A DNA stretch of 64,000 bases from Methanobacterium sp. UBA375 (GCA_002495625.1 DAGC01000007.1:55695-119694); one strand, 5' to 3'; positions 16,836-26,862 are shown, counted from the first letter of the stretch. Notes: generated from the sequence alone by a model not told the origin. Translations and numbers: made by a program.

Positions 16836-17474
16836 TTATTTCCTACCTAAGAATAGGCTCCCTGCCTTATCAGTGATTTCTAATTTGGGACCGATCTCAA
16901 ATTTATCGGCAAAGGTGCGATTTTTATGATATTTTTCTATAAAATTTTTGTTATGCAGTGCTGCAGTATCTTCGGGATCTAATTCCAGGACTTTATCAAA
17001 ACATTTCGCTGCCTTTTCATATTTTTTCTGGCTTGTTAGCTCAACGCCTTTATTGTTTAATGCTATTGTATCATTTGGATTAATTGCCAGTAATTTATCA
17101 TAATATTCCAGGGCCTGAAATTTGTCCCATTCTCTGAGTGTACTGATGACGAATGAAGCAATTATTAGTATTCCGAATCCTATTTGTACATAGTACTCTG
17201 TTTTATCGATGTTGGAAACATATACTTGATTGTAATAAGCTACTATCCCCATTACCACTAAAATTACAGTTATGATCGCTAGATAAATAATTTTATGGTA
17301 ATATCCTTTAAGGCCAAATATACCGGTAATTATGGGTATCAAGCAAAATAACGATAATAGAACATTTTGTGGATAATTAAGATACAAAATAGCCAAAATC
17401 AAGAACAAAACACCCATAACAAGTTCTGTCAAACCAAGCCTAAGTTCCATTATAACCTCACCTTTATGATCCAT
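16836..17474 (-). CDS. Membrane-anchored TPR protein
   Basis: A 212-residue protein with about four membrane helices (residues about 10-110) followed by two TPR motifs (EYYDKLLAINPNDTIALNNKG and KAAKCFDKVLELDPEDTAALH). TPRs mediate protein contacts on the cytoplasmic side. A start at the internal ATG after MDHKGEV is also possible, since GAGGTTATA precedes it. It lies directly downstream of the MutS-family gene and seems to follow on from it. A decayed tandem duplicate follows. Confidence 0.75.
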   Translation of the reverse strand: MDHKGEVIMELRLGLTELVMGVLFLILAILYLNYPQNVLLSLFCLIPIITGIFGLKGYYHKIIYLAIITVILVVMGIVAYYNQVYVSNIDKTEYYVQIGFGILIIASFVISTLREWDKFQALEYYDKLLAINPNDTIALNNKGVELTSQKKYEKAAKCFDKVLELDPEDTAALHNKNFIEKYHKNRTFADKFEIGPKLEITDKAGSLFLGRK

Positions 17475-19391
17475 TTAATTATTGAACTTCTCCAGCATCT
17501 CACCGTAGATCTCCTTCAACTTTCCATCCGACTTCTCATACATCCGCTTTAAAATTAACTCAGGGGTACTCTTGGCAAAATAGTTAATTTTTGGTGTTCT
17601 ATCCACTATCAGGTTATAATCCTTGTCGAGTCCCTGGGCTTCAATACCGTCCACCCTTACATCGCTGTACTTCAGGATCTCACGGGCCATGTGGGTTACG
17701 ATTATGGCGTAAGAGTCTGAATCTCTGATATAATCTAGGAAACTGGCTATGATCTTCACCGCCGCTTCCAGTTCTGTTATAGCTTCTAATTCATCGAGTA
17801 AGATCAGTTTCTGGTTGTCCCGGGTTACGATGGGCATGAAGGTGTTCAGGAATGATTCAAAGGCACCGGCGTCCATAGCCCTCTTTTTGGAGAAGAAATA
17901 TATCTCATCGATAAGCTGCACCTGTGCCTCCCGGGCGCACACCGGCAGGCCGATGTGGGTCATGATGCAAATCTGGGCCAGGGTTTCCAGGAGGGTGGTT
18001 TTACCCCCACTGTTAGCCCCGGTTAAGAGGACTACGTTATCCGGTAGTTTAAGGTCGTAGTCAATTTTTTGGATGTCTGGGCTGATGCTGGTTGCCAGGT
18101 TAAGGTGTATCCCATCTTTGAAACTGAATCCATCACCGATTTCAGGTGGGTTTAAATCATAGTAATGGGCGAAGCATCCCAGGGCGAATTCGTAGTCGAA
18201 CTGGAAAATTTCCCTTATTTCTTCCTCCACACTACCTTTAAGCTTGGATAGCTGAGAGGCAGCTTTAACCTTATCTTCAAAGATAGCCACATTCTGCCTG
18301 GCTATCTCCTGTTTTTTCACCCTTTCAAGTTCTGCTTCATCCACTTCCAGGGGATATTTCTGGATGAAAGGGTCGAAGGAACAACCGGTCTTTTCCTTTA
18401 TCTCATCACGGGCTTCTTTAATAACTCCGTCGAATATTTTCTGTATCTTCCCCGGCATACCTTTATTTAAAAGGTCTAAGATTTCTTCTCCCTTGAGGTC
18501 CACATTTTTTATGGCCGTTTTAAGCTTTAAATCAGCTTTATTTTTTGCATCATTTATGGCTGTATCGAAGACTTTTTCATCGAATTTTCCGGATTCCAGG
18601 GAATCTAAGATATCCAGGACATATTTAATATCTGAATTCCGACCTAATATCTCTTTAATCTTTAAAATATTTGATAAAAGGGAATAATTTTCACTGAAAA
18701 ATGATAAGACAGTATCGGGCACTATTTCATAGTCCTGTGCTTCGTTGTTCACCATGGCCACATTGGCTGCGTCGCCTAAATCCATCAGTCCGTCACTGTA
18801 AAGGTAGATGATGAATTCAAAATCATCCTGATTGCCGAGTTCATCCCCACTTATTATGGGCAGGTAACTGTTCAATCCAAGGTCCATTAAGTTGTTATAA
18901 TCTTCCCTGTTTTCTACGAGTATGGCCTGTGAAGGGTTATATTTGGGTTTAGGGTTATTTACAGGGCCTATTTTTCTAAGTAAACTTTTTATTTCATCTA
19001 TAGGTAGCTTTTGTACTGAGTCTTTCATTTCCATTACAAAATCAATACTAGTTTTAATCTCTTCTTCACTCTTACCAGGGTTCAGAAGCAGTATCCTGTT
19101 TTTACCATACTGTGTACTGGCGAACTGGAGGATTTTCCCTAATATGTCCTGGTAAATCTCAAAACAGGTGTCTGTTTTTAAAAATTCCTGGGAAGGATTA
19201 CCTAAAACAACATTTACTATTTCTATTGCTTTCCGCTGGCTTACACCCTCTATATTTGCGATGCGGTCCACTTCATAGTTTCGAGCTGCCAGTAGAAACT
19301 CTTCCTCTCCCCCGAAATGGTTCATTATCTTATCGAAAAGACGGTCACCCACCCCACGGATGTTTCTGATATCCCCGATATTATCACTCAT
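17475..19391 (-). CDS. MutS-family ATPase (archaeal MutS2/MutS5-like)
   Basis: A 638-residue protein. The N terminus has paired helix-hairpin-helix motifs (IRGVGDRLFDKIMNHFGG, IANIEGVSQRKAIEIV) that bind DNA. After a core/lever region comes the MutS ATPase: Walker A TGANSGGKTTLLETL (residues about 465-480), Walker B KLILLDELEAITE, and the ABC-type signature region before it. It lacks the mismatch-recognition domain I of MutS and the Smr nuclease of bacterial MutS2. The role is probably in recombination intermediates or ribosome rescue-like processes; mismatch repair is unlikely. It starts a small minus-strand unit with the TPR gene. Confidence 0.85.
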   Translation of the reverse strand: MSDNIGDIRNIRGVGDRLFDKIMNHFGGEEEFLLAARNYEVDRIANIEGVSQRKAIEIVNVVLGNPSQEFLKTDTCFEIYQDILGKILQFASTQYGKNRILLLNPGKSEEEIKTSIDFVMEMKDSVQKLPIDEIKSLLRKIGPVNNPKPKYNPSQAILVENREDYNNLMDLGLNSYLPIISGDELGNQDDFEFIIYLYSDGLMDLGDAANVAMVNNEAQDYEIVPDTVLSFFSENYSLLSNILKIKEILGRNSDIKYVLDILDSLESGKFDEKVFDTAINDAKNKADLKLKTAIKNVDLKGEEILDLLNKGMPGKIQKIFDGVIKEARDEIKEKTGCSFDPFIQKYPLEVDEAELERVKKQEIARQNVAIFEDKVKAASQLSKLKGSVEEEIREIFQFDYEFALGCFAHYYDLNPPEIGDGFSFKDGIHLNLATSISPDIQKIDYDLKLPDNVVLLTGANSGGKTTLLETLAQICIMTHIGLPVCAREAQVQLIDEIYFFSKKRAMDAGAFESFLNTFMPIVTRDNQKLILLDELEAITELEAAVKIIASFLDYIRDSDSYAIIVTHMAREILKYSDVRVDGIEAQGLDKDYNLIVDRTPKINYFAKSTPELILKRMYEKSDGKLKEIYGEMLEKFNN

Positions 19392-19516
19392 AAAAATATC
19401 ATCCTGTGTACATTCCCAAAGAAACTGCTATATTTTACTATGTGAAACTTTTTATAAATCTATGCAAATCTGGGATACATCTGTTATTTGAGGGGGTTAA
19501 AAGATCAATAAATATA

Positions 19517-22150
19517 TTAATCGGGCCTATCCAGGAAATTCCCGGTGGTTATACCGCCCTGTGATATTTTCTTTACTTTGACTTTGAGTTTATTTAATTT
19601 TGTATTGTTTTCTGGTGTTTTATCTTTATAATTCAACCCCTGTCTGTAGCTGGTGACCATGGACTCTGCGTACTCGCTGGTTTTACCCCGTGCATCTATA
19701 ACTAAATTTTGAATGCCTATTTTATACAAAGCAGGGATGTAATCCATTAAACACAGTTCAACCGAGTTCAGTATATGGGTTCTGGCATAGTCGTCAACTA
19801 TCAAGGGGAAAATTCTGCCCTTCCCATCTTCAATACCCCAGGGAGGATTTAAATAATTGCCAGGCATATCTACCCCTCCCAGCAGGCAGTCTTCAGAAAC
19901 CAGGGATTCCAGATTTCCCTGGACAACATATTCCAGGGGAATATTCCTGTTATGGGCTGCTAGGGAGGTTAATTCTTTCCTGGAAAGCTCATTTGATAAC
20001 GTTACCCTGTTTAGATCCTTTGAAAATTCCCCGAGAGAGCAGTGGTTCCAGATGTTCAATGCTGCCGAACCAGAAATCTCAACTGGTATGTTTAATTTTC
20101 TAATAGCCTTAAAAGGCCCCATATTACCCACCATAATTTCCTTGAGACCTTCATCAAAAAGAGGGCCGACCAGATTTGATAAATATTTTAGAGATACATT
20201 GGGGGTGATGGACGGCCATTTCCAGATTAGGATAGATCCACTCGCTGTGCACAGCTCCTGGGCATCCCGGATGAGTTCCTGAATTTCTTCGCAGTAGACT
20301 GCCCAATCGGTGGCCTCACAGGGATGCTTTCGGCTGAATTTTTCCCATAAAAACGGTTCAAAATAGATCCGTTTGCAACCACCTTCAATAGCTCCAGTTA
20401 AGGCCTCTATGCTACTGGTGTAAATTGCAATGTTCATATGGTGTTTAATTTTTGAATCAGGTAGGGAGGAGAGAGATTTCAATTCTTGCCTGATGCTTTC
20501 TAAACGATTTCCTGCAGACTCAACAGATTCATTTGGAGGTTTATTAGCCTTCAAGAGTTCTGATTCTGCTTTTTCTATAAATTCCCGTCTGAAACTATTC
20601 AATTTGCCCAATGGGATGAATAGATTACCGGGATACTCTATTTCAATATCTTTAACAATGAAGGGGGTTCTTCCTGTTTTTATAAGCTGATTCAGGATTT
20701 GTTCCTTACTGATGGGGCTTTTTCGAGCGGCTTCCATCTTAAAATCTGCCTTATATTTGAAATGGAGTTCTCTGTTATCTTTTCCAGTAAATTTATCCTC
20801 TAAAATTTTACCCTCTAAAATGGGAGTATTCTGGTCCCATCTCATGGTTATATCCAAGGGGATGCCCGTCTCTTCTCCTGGTCCTTTGATGATGTTCTTG
20901 GCTTCCCTGGTTAGGGAAACATCACGGGTTAGATAGACTTCTGACCCGGGTGGGATCTGCCTTATAGTCTTTAAAAGTAGTTTATGGGTGTTTAGATATT
21001 CTGGGTCTTGTTCTAGGGCCATCCCATATCTTTGATGTGTATCGGGATGCTGAAATACGACACCGTCACCCTTCTCCAGCATAAACTCTGGTAGATTAGA
21101 ATCAATTCGTATTGCTATTTTATTGGCTAATTTCTTCTTTTTATTCTCCCGCACTACCTCCCCCAGGTAAAGTCCCCTATTTCCAGGGGCTTCCCAGCCC
21201 ATCACCGATTCTTTACTGGCTTCCAGTAGATGTCCACGGGTAAATCCGCGATTAAAAGCTAGCTTTAGTTTGGATAATTCGACTTCATCGGGAGTCCAGT
21301 TATCATCAGACAGTTTATCTAACGCTTTCCTGTAAATTGAAACCACTAATGCCACGTATTCAGGCGAACGCATCCTTCCTTCTATCTTAAGGGAGGCCAG
21401 GGGTATTTTGGAGATTTTATCCAGTTCGGGATATAATGCCAGATCCCTGGTTGAAAGAAGATAATCTGCATCGGTAGGGATAGGGATGGAATCCACCAGT
21501 TTACCATACCTGCCTCTATTCCCCTGCAGTAAATGGTAGGGCTTCCTGCAGGGCTGGGCACACCGGCCCCGGTTGCCACTACGCCCACCAATCACAGATG
21601 AAAGAAGACATTGTCCTGAATAACAGTAACATAGGGCTCCGTGGGCAAATATTTCCAGTTCAATTTCTCCACCCATCTCATCCACTATTTCCTCTACCTC
21701 AGGGAGACTTAACTCCCGGGCGAGGATCACCCGTTTAAAACCAAACTCAGAGGCCCATCTGACCCCTTCCCGGTTGTTTATGGTCATCTGGGTGGAAGCG
21801 TGCATATCCAGATCGGGAACCAGCTCCCGGCAGAGGGAGGCAACCCCCACATCCTGCAGGATCACCGCATCGGCACCGACTTTGTAAAGCCAGAAAAGAT
21901 AATCTGCCACTTCCTCCAGTTCATCATCGAAGATGAGGGTGTTAACAGTGACGTATACCTTCTTATTCCTTAAATGAGCATAATCTATAGCTTCTTCCAT
22001 CTGGGCTTCGTTGAAGTTGTCTGCGTAGTATCGGGCTCCGAAGTTTTTCCCGGAAAGGTATACTGCGTCGGCCCCGGCATTAACCGCGGCTTTCAATGCG
22101 TCCATTGAACCGGCAGGTGCCAGTAGTTCTGGTATCGATCTTTTATCCAT
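19517..22150 (-). CDS. U32 family protein, probable RNA hydroxylase, with duplicated barrel
   Basis: An 877-residue U32 protein. Residues 1-270 hold the TIM-barrel part (ELLAPAGSMDALKAAVNAGADAVYL) and the cysteine cluster CYCYSGQCLLS ... GRCAQPC that binds an iron-sulfur cluster. The middle (about 370-550) is the accessory DUF3656 region. Residues about 575-845 repeat a barrel-like pattern (IYTSSIEALTGAIEGGCKRIYF, EISGSAALNIWN, YVVQGNLESLV). Characterised relatives (RlhA, TrhP) hydroxylate 23S rRNA or tRNA using prephenate; older annotations as collagenase are doubtful. Single gene; a response regulator lies just upstream. Confidence 0.88.
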   Translation of the reverse strand: MDKRSIPELLAPAGSMDALKAAVNAGADAVYLSGKNFGARYYADNFNEAQMEEAIDYAHLRNKKVYVTVNTLIFDDELEEVADYLFWLYKVGADAVILQDVGVASLCRELVPDLDMHASTQMTINNREGVRWASEFGFKRVILARELSLPEVEEIVDEMGGEIELEIFAHGALCYCYSGQCLLSSVIGGRSGNRGRCAQPCRKPYHLLQGNRGRYGKLVDSIPIPTDADYLLSTRDLALYPELDKISKIPLASLKIEGRMRSPEYVALVVSIYRKALDKLSDDNWTPDEVELSKLKLAFNRGFTRGHLLEASKESVMGWEAPGNRGLYLGEVVRENKKKKLANKIAIRIDSNLPEFMLEKGDGVVFQHPDTHQRYGMALEQDPEYLNTHKLLLKTIRQIPPGSEVYLTRDVSLTREAKNIIKGPGEETGIPLDITMRWDQNTPILEGKILEDKFTGKDNRELHFKYKADFKMEAARKSPISKEQILNQLIKTGRTPFIVKDIEIEYPGNLFIPLGKLNSFRREFIEKAESELLKANKPPNESVESAGNRLESIRQELKSLSSLPDSKIKHHMNIAIYTSSIEALTGAIEGGCKRIYFEPFLWEKFSRKHPCEATDWAVYCEEIQELIRDAQELCTASGSILIWKWPSITPNVSLKYLSNLVGPLFDEGLKEIMVGNMGPFKAIRKLNIPVEISGSAALNIWNHCSLGEFSKDLNRVTLSNELSRKELTSLAAHNRNIPLEYVVQGNLESLVSEDCLLGGVDMPGNYLNPPWGIEDGKGRIFPLIVDDYARTHILNSVELCLMDYIPALYKIGIQNLVIDARGKTSEYAESMVTSYRQGLNYKDKTPENNTKLNKLKVKVKKISQGGITTGNFLDRPD

Positions 22151-22195
22151 GCTACTACTATATATTTAAAATAAGATTAAAAAAGAGTGGTTAAT

Positions 22196-22585
22196 TCATC
22201 CAATTTCAAGGGTATGTTTTACAGATTCAACCAGGATGTGGCTGTCGATCTCTCCCTTCACCAGGTATTCGTCTGCACCTTTTCCCACTGCACTTTCAGC
22301 GAATATTTCATCTTCCAGGCCGCTGAGTACGATGATTGGGGTATCCATGGCATTATAATTCATAACATTAAATGTTTCGATTCCCTTGCTGTCTGGTAGG
22401 CAGAGATCCAGGAATATCACATCAAATTCCTTGGTAACCAGATATTTTAGTCCTTCATCCAATCTAACCACATGTGACACGTCGAAATCGAGTTCATCGG
22501 TTTCCTTTAACATTTCTATGATCAGACGTGCATCTCCGGGATTGTCTTCTACCATCAGGATTTTAATGGGTTCCACTTTTCTCAT
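22196..22585 (-). CDS. Stand-alone response regulator receiver protein
   Basis: A 129-residue receiver (CheY-like) domain without an output domain. Acidic residues in KILMVEDNPGDARLI, phosphoacceptor Asp in DVIFLDLCLPDSKG, Thr/Ser switch in PIIVLSGLEDE, and lysine in GADEYLVKGE are all present. Such Rcp1-type receivers partner with PAS histidine kinases in methanogens; the kinase at 6 kb is a possible but unproven partner. It has its own AT-rich promoter region upstream. Confidence 0.92.
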   Translation of the reverse strand: MRKVEPIKILMVEDNPGDARLIIEMLKETDELDFDVSHVVRLDEGLKYLVTKEFDVIFLDLCLPDSKGIETFNVMNYNAMDTPIIVLSGLEDEIFAESAVGKGADEYLVKGEIDSHILVESVKHTLEIG

Positions 22586-22805
22586 CTACAGAATATTTTT
22601 TCTATATTATTAGTAAATGAATTTTTAATATTCTACGTGATAATATATAGTATTTGCTATACTTTAAATTTTTACGTTAAAAACCCGATTCGATTAAAAT
22701 TTTTTAATAAAACCAGGAAAATCATATCAATTTTTTTATACTAAAAAAATAAATCCATATTAATCAAAAAAAAATTTAACACAGCCTTTTTACAGGAAAA
22801 ATAGT

Positions 22806-23645
22806 ATGAATCCCTATGTAGAAATAATACGGCCTGGAAATGCTATTTTAGCGGTTATAGCAGTCTTGCTTGTGGCATTTATAAGTGGAGTTTTTACCAT
22901 AGATGTTTTAATAGCATGTGTCGTGGTTTTTATGGCTACGGGCTTTGGTAACGCGGTGAATGATTATTTCGATCATAAGATCGACGCGGTTAATAAACCG
23001 GAAAGGCCCATTCCCTCTGGCCGGATGTCCTTGAAGAGGGCTGGATATTATTCACTGGCACTGGCCTTATTAGCCAATATCCTGGCAGTTTTATTCCTTG
23101 GTCTGGTACCGGAATTAATTGTACTGGCCAGCACCTTGCTCATGTTTTATTACGCCCACACCCTTAAAAAGAAACTGTTAATTGGCAATTTTAGTATTTC
23201 ATTTTTAACTGGGCTTAGTTTTGTATTCGGGGGTGTTGTAGTGGGGGCAACCATTGATTCCATTTATCTGGGCTTTTTCGCCTTCCTATCCACCATGATG
23301 CGGGAGATAGTTAAGGATATGGAGGATGTTAAGGGAGATGAGATGGAAGGGGCGGGTACACTGCCCATAGTTTATGGTATGAAGGCATCGTCTATCCTGG
23401 GTGCGTCATTCATGATCTTCGCCAGCCTCACCAGCCCCGTCCTGTACTTCCTGGGAATATTAACCATATGGTACCTACCCGTTCTGTTGGTCGCCATTTT
23501 GATATTCTTATCATCTGCAGTGTCCATATTAAGGGACCGGTCAACTGAAAATGCCCGTAGAATATCCGGGAGGGTTAAAATTGGTATGGTGGTCACCCTT
23601 ATTGCCTATGCGGCTGGTTCACCCTTCTTGCTTTCCTTGCTTTAA
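22806..23645 (+). CDS. Digeranylgeranylglyceryl phosphate synthase (UbiA family)
   Basis: A 279-residue integral membrane prenyltransferase that adds the second geranylgeranyl chain in archaeal ether lipid synthesis. The first Asp-rich motif NDYFDHKIDAVNKPERPIPSG and the second REIVKDMEDVKGDE bind the Mg-diphosphate; eight to nine hydrophobic helices surround them. Length and motifs match archaeal DGGGP synthase. It is convergent with the methyltransferase gene and has its own promoter in the 190-base AT-rich region upstream. Confidence 0.92.
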   Translation: MNPYVEIIRPGNAILAVIAVLLVAFISGVFTIDVLIACVVVFMATGFGNAVNDYFDHKIDAVNKPERPIPSGRMSLKRAGYYSLALALLANILAVLFLGLVPELIVLASTLLMFYYAHTLKKKLLIGNFSISFLTGLSFVFGGVVVGATIDSIYLGFFAFLSTMMREIVKDMEDVKGDEMEGAGTLPIVYGMKASSILGASFMIFASLTSPVLYFLGILTIWYLPVLLVAILIFLSSAVSILRDRSTENARRISGRVKIGMVVTLIAYAAGSPFLLSLL

Positions 23646-23676
23646 ATTCTTAATCATAAATTAACGGATTTAAAAA

Positions 23677-24216
23677 TCAATAATCACTCTTCCCAATCAC
23701 GTACAGGTAAACACGGTCTTTCCGGTCAACTTCAAGGGGTGTCCATCCACTGAATGTCCATATATGGGAGACCACCCGGGTGCCGGGTTTAAGCTCCCTT
23801 TGGAGTTTTTCCTTTAATTTTTCGTTGGTCTTCTGCCAGAGAAAAACAGTTACCACCGTAGCGTCGTTTATGTCCTGGTTGAAGATATCTCCCCAGATGA
23901 TTTGTGTCCGCCGGTTAAGGCCCAGTAGTCTGAGTTTCACTCTGGACCAGAGAACCCGGAGTGGGTCAGCTTCTATACCAATTCCTATGGCATGATAGTT
24001 ACGGGCTGCCTCGGCAACTATCCTCCCATCTCCTGATCCCAGATCGTAGATTACATCCCGGGAGTCCACCTTCGCCATATCCAGCATCTTATTTACCACC
24101 CTTTTAGAGGATGGTGACCAGGCAGCACCTATAATAAGGGGCCACATGATTGAAATGGCGATGATTATGATTATAGCAACCATCAGGGGCAGGATTATAC
24201 CTATAAAATTAATCAA
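23677..24216 (-). CDS. Membrane-anchored class I methyltransferase (aKMT/FAM173-like)
   Basis: A 179-residue protein with an N-terminal membrane helix (residues 3-30) and a Rossmann methyltransferase domain: motif I IYDLGSGDGRIVAEAAR, acidic loop GIGIEADPLRV, and TVFLWQKTNEKLKEKL followed by VVSHIWTFSGW. The pattern is that of archaeal protein-lysine methyltransferases related to FAM173/ATPSCKMT. The substrate is unknown; membrane anchoring suggests a membrane complex subunit. The gene follows the MFS transporter gene after about 45 bases. Confidence 0.8.
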   Translation of the reverse strand: MINFIGIILPLMVAIIIIIAISIMWPLIIGAAWSPSSKRVVNKMLDMAKVDSRDVIYDLGSGDGRIVAEAARNYHAIGIGIEADPLRVLWSRVKLRLLGLNRRTQIIWGDIFNQDINDATVVTVFLWQKTNEKLKEKLQRELKPGTRVVSHIWTFSGWTPLEVDRKDRVYLYVIGKSDY

Positions 24217-24260
24217 ATTCTGAACCTCTTAGATTTTTATAGAGAGGATTACTATAAAAG

Positions 24261-25787
24261 CTATTGATTCCATGGGTATCTTGCATGTGGAGTCCTTTTA
24301 CGCAGTGGTATCAATAAGGAAAATACCATTCCCAGTAAAAGCACCAGGCTTATCACGTCAAAGGCATATTTCATGGTGTTTATCTTACCTGAATCTACCG
24401 GAGTAACTACTGAATTTACTTCAGCCGAACCCGAACCAATTCCCAGCTTTCCCGGTATATCTTTAAGTTGAACCGGGTAATCAGTGGTGTGACCTGTGTT
24501 ACCCATTTCCAGGCTACCAAACCCGCCAAGTATTAATATAACACCCAGAACAGCGGTTCCCATTGCAGAACCCAGATTTATTCCGGTGTTCATTATACCG
24601 GAGGCATCAGGCTGCTGATCCTGACGGGCCGTGGCAAATATCACGTTGGCAGAGTGAGGGAAAACGATACCCATACCAACACCTAAAAGTAGAATTCCAG
24701 GCATCATATCCAGAATGGTAGTGTGGGGACTGAAAGTTAAACTTAGATATATGCTTCCAGCCATGGCCACCAAAAATCCTACAGAAAGAATGTAACGGGC
24801 CTGGAACCTGGAAGATACCTTACCGGCAGTAAAAGAAAGGACGAATATTCCAAGGCTCATGGGAATTAACGTTAAACCAGTGGTCAGCGGATCAATACCT
24901 AAAATTAGTTGAATAAATACGGGGATAACAAAAAGCACACCCCCAATTACGAAGTTCATTATCAACCGGGCTATGTTACCAAAACTAAAAGCCCGGTTAT
25001 TGAACAGGGCGATATCCAGCAGAGCTGATTCACCTTTACTGATTTTCCTCTTCTGATGGAAATAGAAAAAGGATAAAAGGATCAAACCAGCAAGCATCAT
25101 GGGCAGTGAAATGTTCCATGTTTGGGGATCGTTGAGGAGTAAGATTCCCTCAACCAGGAGGAAAATCCCCGAGGCAGAATATAAAGCACCGGCCACATCA
25201 AAATCAGACCATTTGATGGTAGTCGGGAATGAGGATATCTCCCGGGAGAGCAAAAATATAGCCAGGATAACCACCAGTTCCAGTGCAAAGGCATAACGCC
25301 AGCTATAATACGTGGTTAAAAAACCACCGATGATAGGGCCTATGGTACCGGCTCCTGACGCCATGGAACTGATTATACCCAGTGCAAAGGCTCTTCTTTC
25401 ACCACTATAGGTTCCAGAAATGATGGAGGTGGTAGCAGGCATCATGAAAGCCGCCCCCATACCCTCCAGTACAGACCACCCTAAAAGAAGCATAGAACTG
25501 TTGATACTTAAAGAGGCAATAACAGCCCCCACACCGTAAATAAATGCACCTAACAGGAAGGTTTTCCTCCGTCCCAGAACATCCTGGAGCTTACCGCCGG
25601 GTATCATTAAAGAAGCCATGATCAAAGAATAAATGGCGATTATTGACTGGATAGTAACGATGTCCGTATGTAAATCCGTTATTAAGGTGGAAATGGCCAC
25701 ATTTAAAAAAGTTTTATCGATGACGATGATGAACATAGAGAGAGTAACCACTATTAACGTTAACCAGCCTGTTTTTGATTCTTCCAT
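24261..25787 (-). CDS. MFS drug/proton antiporter, DHA2 (14-helix) family
   Basis: A 508-residue transporter with 14 membrane helices. The start TLIVVTLSMFIIVIDKTFLNVAI and the loop 2-3 motif GGKLQDVLGRRKTFLLG, plus motif C around GAGTIGPIIGGFL, place it in the DHA2 (EmrB/QacA-like) group, which expel amphipathic compounds using the proton or sodium gradient. A loop near residues 430-475 is unusually long and outside the helices. It may be co-transcribed with the methyltransferase downstream. Confidence 0.88.
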   Translation of the reverse strand: MEESKTGWLTLIVVTLSMFIIVIDKTFLNVAISTLITDLHTDIVTIQSIIAIYSLIMASLMIPGGKLQDVLGRRKTFLLGAFIYGVGAVIASLSINSSMLLLGWSVLEGMGAAFMMPATTSIISGTYSGERRAFALGIISSMASGAGTIGPIIGGFLTTYYSWRYAFALELVVILAIFLLSREISSFPTTIKWSDFDVAGALYSASGIFLLVEGILLLNDPQTWNISLPMMLAGLILLSFFYFHQKRKISKGESALLDIALFNNRAFSFGNIARLIMNFVIGGVLFVIPVFIQLILGIDPLTTGLTLIPMSLGIFVLSFTAGKVSSRFQARYILSVGFLVAMAGSIYLSLTFSPHTTILDMMPGILLLGVGMGIVFPHSANVIFATARQDQQPDASGIMNTGINLGSAMGTAVLGVILILGGFGSLEMGNTGHTTDYPVQLKDIPGKLGIGSGSAEVNSVVTPVDSGKINTMKYAFDVISLVLLLGMVFSLLIPLRKRTPHARYPWNQ

Positions 25788-26005
25788 GAAGTTAACTCCC
25801 TTTTATTGAAAATTAAATCTAGATTGAAAATAATAAATATAATTGGTCGTTGGTTTAAAAAAATATTTTGAAATTATAGATAGAAAATAATACCTGATCT
25901 TCCATTAAAAATGCTCAAGGGTTAAATTAAATCGAAGAACGTACAAATAATATTAAATTAATAGTGAAATTCGAAGGGCTTAAAAAAATTAGTGTAATTT
26001 AAAGT
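25788..26005. other. AT-rich spacer
   Basis: Between the MFS gene and the tRNA promoter lies very AT-rich DNA that must hold the MFS promoter. I see no other feature. Confidence 0.4.
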
Positions 26006-26020
26006 TTAAAAAAATTTATT
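26006..26020 (+). promoter_or_regulatory. TATA box for tRNA-Ala
   Basis: The run TTTAAAAAAATTTATT is centred about 27 bases before the tRNA 5' end, the spacing expected of an archaeal TATA box. Confidence 0.55.
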
Positions 26021-26042
26021 CCAGCATCTGCAAACAAACTTA

Positions 26043-26115
26043 GGGCTGGTAGCTCAGGTGGTAGAGCGTTGCCTTCGCAAGGCAGAGGCCGCGGGTTCAA
26101 ATCCCGCCCAGTCCA
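26043..26115 (+). tRNA. tRNA-Ala (anticodon CGC)
   Basis: All four arms fold: acceptor GGGCTGG with CCAGTCC including the alanine identity pair G3-U70, D arm GCTC/GAGC, anticodon stem TTGCC/GGCAG with loop TTCGCAA, and T arm GCGGG-TTCAAAT-CCCGC. The discriminator is A and the CCA end is not encoded. Length is 73 bases and no intron is present. Confidence 0.97.
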
Positions 26116-26142
26116 CTAGCCTATAATATGGAGGATAAAAAA

Positions 26143-26862
26143 ATGTCTGAAAAACGAATAAAAGTAGTAGAAAACGGACCATATCTTGTTAAAGGCAATG
26201 TCCCGCTTTATAAGCAGATAATAGTAACTGATGAGGCAGGCCATACCAAGGAATTTAAGGATGAAAAGCAATATCCAGAAAAAGAAACTTATATCCTCTG
26301 CCGCTGTGGTGAATCAAAGAACAAACCCTACTGTGATGGTACACATAACCATATTGATTTTGACGGTACTGAAGTAGCAAGCAGAAAACCGTACGTGGAG
26401 AAAGCAGATATTTTTGAAGGGCCCGAGTTAAGATTAACCGATGTATATGAATTCTGTGACCATTCAAGATTCTGCATGCGGGCTGGGGGAATCAGGAAAC
26501 TCATAGAAGATTCAAATGACCCCGAGGCCAGGCAAACCGCCATAGAAGAAGCCATGATATGTCCCTCTGGAAGACTGGTTCTATGGGATAAAAAAACAGG
26601 TGAACCCTTTGAAAAGGAATATGAACAGTCCATAGTCCTGGTTCATGATGAACAGAAGAAATGTGAAGGGCCACTATGGGTAAGGGGGAAGATACCCATT
26701 GAATCCTCTGATGGCAGCGAATATGAAAAACGTAACAGGATAACCCTGTGCCGCTGTGGTAAATCAGAAAACAAGCCATACTGTGATGGTAGCCACTGGA
26801 TGAACGCCGAAGAGAAGCTTAAGTTCCAGAAGAAGTGGGGACTCGACAGAAAGACCGACTGA
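26143..26862 (+). CDS. Double CDGSH iron-sulfur protein
   Basis: A 239-residue protein with two CDGSH-type zinc-finger iron-sulfur motifs, LCRCGESKNKPYCDGTH and LCRCGKSENKPYCDGSH, each giving three Cys and one His for a [2Fe-2S] cluster. Between them is a second cysteine region (FCDHSRFCMRAGG and MICPSGRLVLW) of the kind that accompanies CDGSH domains. The start at 26143 is preferred because GGAGG (26130-26134) stands eight bases before it, and that GGAGG would lie inside the coding region if the ATG at 26128 were used. Likely a redox or cluster-transfer protein. Confidence 0.88.
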   Translation: MSEKRIKVVENGPYLVKGNVPLYKQIIVTDEAGHTKEFKDEKQYPEKETYILCRCGESKNKPYCDGTHNHIDFDGTEVASRKPYVEKADIFEGPELRLTDVYEFCDHSRFCMRAGGIRKLIEDSNDPEARQTAIEEAMICPSGRLVLWDKKTGEPFEKEYEQSIVLVHDEQKKCEGPLWVRGKIPIESSDGSEYEKRNRITLCRCGKSENKPYCDGSHWMNAEEKLKFQKKWGLDRKTD

